Shown: positions 58,111-64,000 of the stretch, piece after piece | How positions within the stretch are numbered: the stretch's first letter is position 1 | Layout: each line of letters begins with the position of its first letter | NCBI GenBank assembly: GCA_945285915.1 | Contig: CALYQL010000004.1 | Coordinates: 62,001 to 126,000 of the forward strand | Length of the DNA: 64,000 nt | From: an uncultured Bartonella sp. | GTDB taxonomy: Bacteria; Pseudomonadota; Alphaproteobacteria; Rhizobiales; Rhizobiaceae | Reading direction: 5' to 3' | Program-made: the position numbers and the translations under genes | The notes under the pieces: generated by a model | Database searches by the model: none | Seen by the model: only the letters and a program-made list of their open reading frames with translations | Told to the model about the DNA's origin: nothing

Positions 58111-59372
58111 GGGCGTATTTGTCCATTACCAATAACATGATATTGAAAAGTCGTTAGCTGTTCTACACCAATTGGGCCACGAGCGTGCATTTTTCCAGTT
58201 GCAATGCCAATTTCGGCACCAAAACCAAATTCTCCACCATCGGCAAATTGTGTAGAGGCGTTGTGCATAAGAATGGCTGAACCCAGATGATGAAAAAACC
58301 ATTCTACAGCTTGTTCATCTTCGGCGATGATGGACTCGGTATGGTGCGAAGAATAGCGGTTGATATGGTCAACAGCACCTTTTACACTATCAACAGCCTT
58401 TACCGATACAATCGCATCCAGATATTCTGTTGACCAATCGTCTTCATTCGCTAATTTTGAATTTGGTATTTTGTCCAAAAGCTCTGCTGTTGTGCGTATT
58501 TCACACCCTTGTTTTTGCAAGGCAATAATAACTGGTACAATTTTATCCAATGTTGCACGGTCTATTAGGATTGTTTCAGTTGCACCGCATATCCCAGTGC
58601 GTCGCAGTTTCGCATTAATAACAATCTTTTCTGCCATATTTAAATTAGCCGACTTATCAATATAGGTATGGCATATGCCTTCAAGATGCGAAAATACTGG
58701 AACACGCGCTTCTTGTTGGACACGTGCAACAAGGCTTTTACCGCCACGTGGAATAATGACATCAACCGCACCGTTTAAGCCTTGCAAAAGCTCACCAACG
58801 GCAGCCCGATCGGTTGTATCAACAAATTGCACTGCTGTTGCCGGTAGTTTTGCAGCTTCTAGACCTTTGGTGATTGCATTGTGAAGTGCACGAGAGGAAA
58901 GAAAACTATCCGAGCCACCACGTAGAATAACTGCATTGCCAGATTTTAGGCACAAGGCTGCTGCGTCTACCGTCACATTTGGCCTGCTTTCGTAAATAAC
59001 ACCAATAACGCCTAAAGGTGTGCGAACACGCTGAATTTTCAACCCATTCGGACGCTCCCATTCGGTAATAATCTGGCCAACAGGATCGACAAGATCTTGA
59101 ACAACACGCACGCTATCAGCGATTGCCCTTATGCGTTTTTCGTCCAACATAAGACGGTCAATAAGCGCCGCAGCCATGCCATTTTTCTGGGCAGCCTCAA
59201 TATCTTTTTGATTTTCTGAAAGTATTTCGGGTATTTGCGCAACAATTTGATCAGCAATGGCTGATAAGGCCGCTGTTTTCTGTTGCGATGAAGCCGTGGC
59301 CAATACTCTGGCTGCCTCCCGCGCTTGTCTACCCATTGCCATTAAATGGTCGTGCAAAATGTCCATAGTCAC
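58107..59372 (-). CDS. proA: Glutamate-5-semialdehyde dehydrogenase
   Basis: A 421-residue enzyme that reduces gamma-glutamyl phosphate to glutamate semialdehyde in proline synthesis. The aldehyde-dehydrogenase fold is visible in [29 protein letters not shown], the catalytic Cys in [15 protein letters not shown], and [19 protein letters not shown] at the C-terminus. It overlaps nadD by 4 bases and follows proB after about 140 bases. Together with proB it forms the first two steps of the pathway. Confidence 0.96.
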   Translation of the reverse strand: MTMDILHDHLMAMGRQAREAARVLATASSQQKTAALSAIADQIVAQIPEILSENQKDIEAAQKNGMAAALIDRLMLDEKRIRAIADSVRVVQDLVDPVGQIITEWERPNGLKIQRVRTPLGVIGVIYESRPNVTVDAAALCLKSGNAVILRGGSDSFLSSRALHNAITKGLEAAKLPATAVQFVDTTDRAAVGELLQGLNGAVDVIIPRGGKSLVARVQQEARVPVFSHLEGICHTYIDKSANLNMAEKIVINAKLRRTGICGATETILIDRATLDKIVPVIIALQKQGCEIRTTAELLDKIPNSKLANEDDWSTEYLDAIVSVKAVDSVKGAVDHINRYSSHHTESIIAEDEQAVEWFFHHLGSAILMHNASTQFADGGEFGFGAEIGIATGKMHARGPIGVEQLTTFQYHVIGNGQIRP

Positions 59373-59462
59373 TACTTTCGCGATAATCTAGTGAAAACAC
59401 CGATTGAAAATAAATGATATTATAACACAATGCAAAATTCTATTATGATCTTATTAGGCTAT

Positions 59463-59506
59463 ATTGGGCTATAATGCTTTAATAATTGGGCAATAACACT
59501 TTAATA
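59463..59506. repeat. Tandem duplication, 2 x 22 bp, between proB and proA
   Basis: ATTGGGCTATAATGCTTTAATA (59463-59484) is followed directly by ATTGGGCAATAACACTTTAATA (59485-59506), with 19 of 22 positions equal. It fills much of the space just after the proB stop. Confidence 0.85.
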
Positions 59507-59511
59507 GCCAA

Positions 59512-60633
59512 TCAACGCACTACCATATCATTTCTATGAACCATTGCAGAGCGCGGCTCACACCCCAAAATTGTTTCTATTTCAGAATTTTTTAGCCCTG
59601 CTATCAGACCAGCTTCATGGCTGTCATATCCTGCCAAACCGCGTGCTATTTCAATTCCATTTTTATCGACAATAGCCACAGTATCACCATGATTAAACAC
59701 GCCGGCAACGGCTTTAACCCCTGCGGCAAGCAGTGACTTACCCGCTTTCAACGCTTCAACGGCACCATCATCAATGGTTAATGTGCCAGATGGTTCAAGA
59801 TTGCCGGAAATCCAAGTCTTCCAAGCATTGACTGGCTTTTCACTTGCGGCAAAGAAGGTTGCCCGCTCGCCTTTATCAATGGCACTTAAAGGAGATAACC
59901 GTTTTCCTGATGTAATAATCATTGCAGTGCCGGCCGACGTTGCAATTTTACCAGCATCGAGTTTGGTTTTCATACCACCGCGTGAAAGTTCTGATGCGGC
60001 AGCACCCGCCATTTTCTCAATATTTGCGTTAATTGACCGAATATAAGGCAAGAATTGTGAATGTGGATCAAGATGCGGCGGTGCGGAATATAACCCATCT
60101 ATATCTGAAAGCAGAATTAATAAATCCGCTCCCATCATTGTTGCGACACGTGCACCCAAACGATCATTATCACCATAACGAATTTCGCTTGTGGCAACTG
60201 TATCATTTTCATTAATGATAGGCACTGCCCCCATACGCAACAATGTATTGATTGTCGCACGGGCATTAAGATAATGTCTTCGTTCTTCCGTATCGACCAA
60301 TGTCAGAAGAATTTGCCCTGTCTTTATGCCATGCTTAGCCAATGAATCGCCATAGGCTTTTGCAAGCTCGATCTGCCCAATGGCAGCGCATGCCTGGCTT
60401 TGCTCAAGCTTTAATGTGCCACTTGGCAGTTGTAACAATGTTCGCCCCAGCGCAATAGCGCCGGAAGAAACCAATAGAACATCGACACCCTTTTGTCGTA
60501 AAGCCGCAACATCATCAATCAGGCTATTAAGCCAATCCTGTTTTAAACCTGTTTGACGGTCAACAAGAAGCGCTGAGCCAATTTTAACAACAATCCGTTT
60601 ATATTGATCAAGCTTTTTAAAATCCTGTAGCAT
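59512..60633 (-). CDS. proB: Glutamate 5-kinase
   Basis: A 373-residue gamma-glutamyl kinase, the first and feedback-controlled step of proline synthesis. The amino-acid kinase domain (about 10-270) has [13 protein letters not shown], the [15 protein letters not shown] strand, INENDTVAT and [12 protein letters not shown]-terminal PUA domain (about 285-373, [21 protein letters not shown]) is typical of the long form. It starts 6 bases after the obgE stop and is likely co-transcribed with obgE and proA. Confidence 0.96.
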   Translation of the reverse strand: MLQDFKKLDQYKRIVVKIGSALLVDRQTGLKQDWLNSLIDDVAALRQKGVDVLLVSSGAIALGRTLLQLPSGTLKLEQSQACAAIGQIELAKAYGDSLAKHGIKTGQILLTLVDTEERRHYLNARATINTLLRMGAVPIINENDTVATSEIRYGDNDRLGARVATMMGADLLILLSDIDGLYSAPPHLDPHSQFLPYIRSINANIEKMAGAAASELSRGGMKTKLDAGKIATSAGTAMIITSGKRLSPLSAIDKGERATFFAASEKPVNAWKTWISGNLEPSGTLTIDDGAVEALKAGKSLLAAGVKAVAGVFNHGDTVAIVDKNGIEIARGLAGYDSHEAGLIAGLKNSEIETILGCEPRSAMVHRNDMVVR

Positions 60634-60639
60634 TTTAGC

Positions 60640-62077
<1,438 letters not shown>

Positions 62078-62806
62078 TCAAGCTTTGTCGTGATTATTTC
62101 CCTTAAAATCGCATGCCAGCAAATAAAGCTCAACAGATTCTGCACGGCTTGCCGGAGGTTTGACGTGATGAACCGTTTTAAAGTTTTGTTTCAAAGTCGT
62201 TAGCAATTGATTTTCTGTACCGCCCTGAAAGGTTTTCGCCAAAAAGTGACCTCCCGTTCTTAAAACGGAAATGGCGAAATCTGCGGCCACTTCACACAAG
62301 TGAATAGTCCGAATATGGTCGGTTTGACGATGACCAATTGTTGGCGCAGCCATGTCTGATATAACGAGATCCGGTTTTGCCCCCAAGGCTTCCATCAATT
62401 TTTCTGGTGCGTCATCGTCCAGAAAATCCATTTCCAACATTGTGACGCCAGGTAAAGGGTCAACATGAAGATAATCTATACCAACCACTGACGGATGCTC
62501 ATCTGTAGAGCCGACAATGCGTGCCGCAACCTGTGACCAGCCACCAGGTGCCGCACCAAGATCAATAACTTTTTGACCTTTTTTCAGTAGTTTGTAACGA
62601 TCATTGATTTCAATCAGTTTGTAGGCTGCGCGTGAACGATAACCGTCTATTTTTGACTGATGCACATAAGGATCATTCAAATGTCGTTCCAACCAACGGC
62701 GCGATGATGCTTTAATTGTACCTGCTTTTTTCTTTACGCGGGTATGCAATTCATGTGTGCCAGCTCCGCCGCGTCCACCTGTACGTGGTCCTATCTTTTT
62801 TATCAT
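62078..62806 (-). CDS. rlmE: 23S rRNA (uridine2552-2'-O)-methyltransferase
   Basis: A 242-residue RrmJ/FtsJ methyltransferase. The N-terminal extension is Gly- and Lys-rich ([24 protein letters not shown]), usual in rhizobial RlmE and likely RNA-binding. The methyltransferase core has [36 protein letters not shown] (SAM site), [19 protein letters not shown]-like LVISDMAAP, and [12 protein letters not shown] (catalytic Lys). It overlaps the 3' end of ppx by four bases (ATGA), so the two are coupled. Confidence 0.95.
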   Translation of the reverse strand: MIKKIGPRTGGRGGAGTHELHTRVKKKAGTIKASSRRWLERHLNDPYVHQSKIDGYRSRAAYKLIEINDRYKLLKKGQKVIDLGAAPGGWSQVAARIVGSTDEHPSVVGIDYLHVDPLPGVTMLEMDFLDDDAPEKLMEALGAKPDLVISDMAAPTIGHRQTDHIRTIHLCEVAADFAISVLRTGGHFLAKTFQGGTENQLLTTLKQNFKTVHHVKPPASRAESVELYLLACDFKGNNHDKA

Positions 62807-63945
62807 AGATGATCACTTCCAACCTGTTTAGCCTGACGCCGTAAATGACTGCCAAATCGCCTTGTTCTTCTCCATACACCGTCACGAGACATGAGTTCTG
62901 TCAAAATTCCTTCACGCAATCCCCTATCGGCAACCCTAATGCGATCACTTGGCCAAACTTCGCGTATCACTTCAAGAATTGCACAACCGGCTAAAACCAG
63001 ATCAGCACGATCTTGCCCGATACATGGATTGGCAACACGTTGTGCCAAATCCCATGACAAAAGGCGGTTGGTCATTTGCGTAACGTCTTCACTATTCATC
63101 CATATACCATCGATCTGCCGACGGTCATATTTTACCAATTCAAGGTGAATTCCTGCAAGCGTGGTAACGGTACCAGACGTGCCCAATAAATGAAAATGCG
63201 GACTTTTAACAAGGTCGTCCAATTTGTGGCGTTCCTTGAAACCTTGCAACAATGTCCGAACATAATTTTTCATCTGAACAAAATCATCAGCGGTAACATT
63301 TTCACCACCAAAGCGCTCTGCCAGTGTTATGACACCAACAGGCAAAGATGTCCAAGCTATGATATGTTCAGCCAAACGGGGTGAGCGTTTTTTTGATCTG
63401 TCAATTAGGACAATTTCAGAGGAACCACCGCCAATATCAAAAAGCACTATAGCATCGGTATCTCGCTCTACCAATGTTCCGCAACCGGAAACAGCTAGAC
63501 GTGCTTCTGTTTCCCGATCTATGATTTCTAGATTAAGGCCTGTTTCCTCATAAACACGGGAGATAAATTTTTTACCATTAGCAGCGGATCGGCAAGCTTC
63601 TGTAGCGATCAAGCGATGCCGTTTTATTTGCCGTTGATCCAGTTTCAAACGGCAAACCTTAAGCGCTTCAATTGCCCGATCCATAGCTTTTTCATTGAGC
63701 GCACCAGTACGTCCGAGCCCCTCGCCCAAACGAACAATTCTGGAAAACGCATCAATAACACGAAAATGCCCCGGCTTTGTTGGCGAAGCAATAAGAAGAC
63801 GACAATTATTGGTTCCTAAATCAAGGGCCGCATAAAGCGGTGATTTGCGCTGCTGTCCTTGATAGCGCAACTTTCCTGTAACATTACGCGCTTTATCATC
63901 ATTTTTCGCATTTTGTGGAACAGGATTTTCCACATTTGTTTTCAA
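62803..63945 (-). CDS. ppx: Exopolyphosphatase/guanosine pentaphosphate phosphatase family (Ppx/GppA)
   Basis: A 380-residue Ppx/GppA phosphatase of the ASKHA fold. Phosphate-binding motifs are [16 protein letters not shown] and [16 protein letters not shown]. Further features are [25 protein letters not shown] and [16 protein letters not shown]. The C-terminal half contains [14 protein letters not shown]. The short, single-domain length is usual in rhizobia. It either degrades polyphosphate or converts pppGpp to ppGpp; sequence alone does not decide. It overlaps rlmE by four bases. The upstream region runs off the window. Confidence 0.92.
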   Translation of the reverse strand: MKTNVENPVPQNAKNDDKARNVTGKLRYQGQQRKSPLYAALDLGTNNCRLLIASPTKPGHFRVIDAFSRIVRLGEGLGRTGALNEKAMDRAIEALKVCRLKLDQRQIKRHRLIATEACRSAANGKKFISRVYEETGLNLEIIDRETEARLAVSGCGTLVERDTDAIVLFDIGGGSSEIVLIDRSKKRSPRLAEHIIAWTSLPVGVITLAERFGGENVTADDFVQMKNYVRTLLQGFKERHKLDDLVKSPHFHLLGTSGTVTTLAGIHLELVKYDRRQIDGIWMNSEDVTQMTNRLLSWDLAQRVANPCIGQDRADLVLAGCAILEVIREVWPSDRIRVADRGLREGILTELMSRDGVWRRTRRFGSHLRRQAKQVGSDHL

Positions 63946-64000
63946 AAATCTGGAATTATCATAAGATTTCGTATTGTTTTTTGGCTTTGATAAAGCAGCA

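Overview
The window is a chromosomal segment of a low-G+C alphaproteobacterium of the order Hyphomicrobiales (Rhizobiales), closest in content to the Brucellaceae/Bartonellaceae. The pointers are a Brucella-type Omp10 lipoprotein beside hemH, invasion-associated locus B (ialB) close to the Nudix gene rppH (ialA), a carboxy-terminal protease/EnvC pair, DUF882 and DUF459 envelope proteins and rhizobial-style MerR metal promoters. The family placement is inferred from gene content, not from a tree. No rRNA, tRNA, CRISPR array, integrase or intact insertion sequence was found.

Layout. 1-2.8 kb: tRNA hydroxylase trhP and a NepI-like efflux pump. 2.8-7.5 kb: an AT-rich, gene-poor accessory stretch with a DUF5655 protein carrying a PD-(D/E)XK-like nuclease motif and two unrecognised membrane-anchored proteins, ending at the 3' end of guaA. 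7.5-14.4 kb (minus strand): guaA, mtn, rsmB, nfeD, qmcA, hemH, omp10. 14.6-22.3 kb (plus): a degenerate NtrC-type regulator, a DUF882 peptidase-like protein with an acidic tail, the copper ATPase copA and a D-lactate dehydrogenase. 22.3-28.4 kb: DUF488, an MdtG-like pump, a phospholipase D/cardiolipin synthase-like enzyme, an SRPBCC protein and guaB. 29.1-32.2 kb: oxyR and catalase katA, divergent and separated by 700 bases that hold a strongly folded candidate RNA. 32.7-38.7 kb: kdsD, galU, a Tat-type lytic transglycosylase, a DUF459 protein, a zincin-like protein and leuD. 38.9-49.1 kb: an M3 peptidase, mgtE, typA, ppa, two MHS-type transporters and yggT. 49.2-52.4 kb: a metal-homeostasis block (CopZ-like chaperone, MerR regulator, Zn/Cd ATPase). 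52.4-63.9 kb: a long minus-strand run of housekeeping and envelope genes (ialB, rppH, ctpA, envC, rlmH, rsfS, nadD, proA, proB, obgE, rlmE, ppx).

How they fit together. Purine metabolism (guaA, guaB, mtn), proline synthesis (proB, proA), NAD synthesis (nadD), ribosome maturation (rsmB, rlmE, rlmH, rsfS, obgE, typA) and cell-envelope work (envC, ctpA, lytic transglycosylase, DUF882, kdsD, galU, omp10, ialB) make up the core. Stress and metal defence comes from oxyR/katA, copA with a CueR-like promoter, and a divergent merR/zntA pair around a perfect CCTGTAG-TGA-CTACAGG operator.

Most worth a second look: the folded plus-strand RNA candidate between oxyR and katA, where three hairpins each contain a G.U pair that works only on the plus strand; rsfS, which has no ATG, GTG or TTG available upstream of its conserved core; the AAA+ regulator with several key residues lost; the zincin with Gln in place of the first His of HExxH; a 101-bp element with 17-bp inverted ends; and a set of two-copy tandem duplications with periods of 19-22 bp in intergenic spacers.
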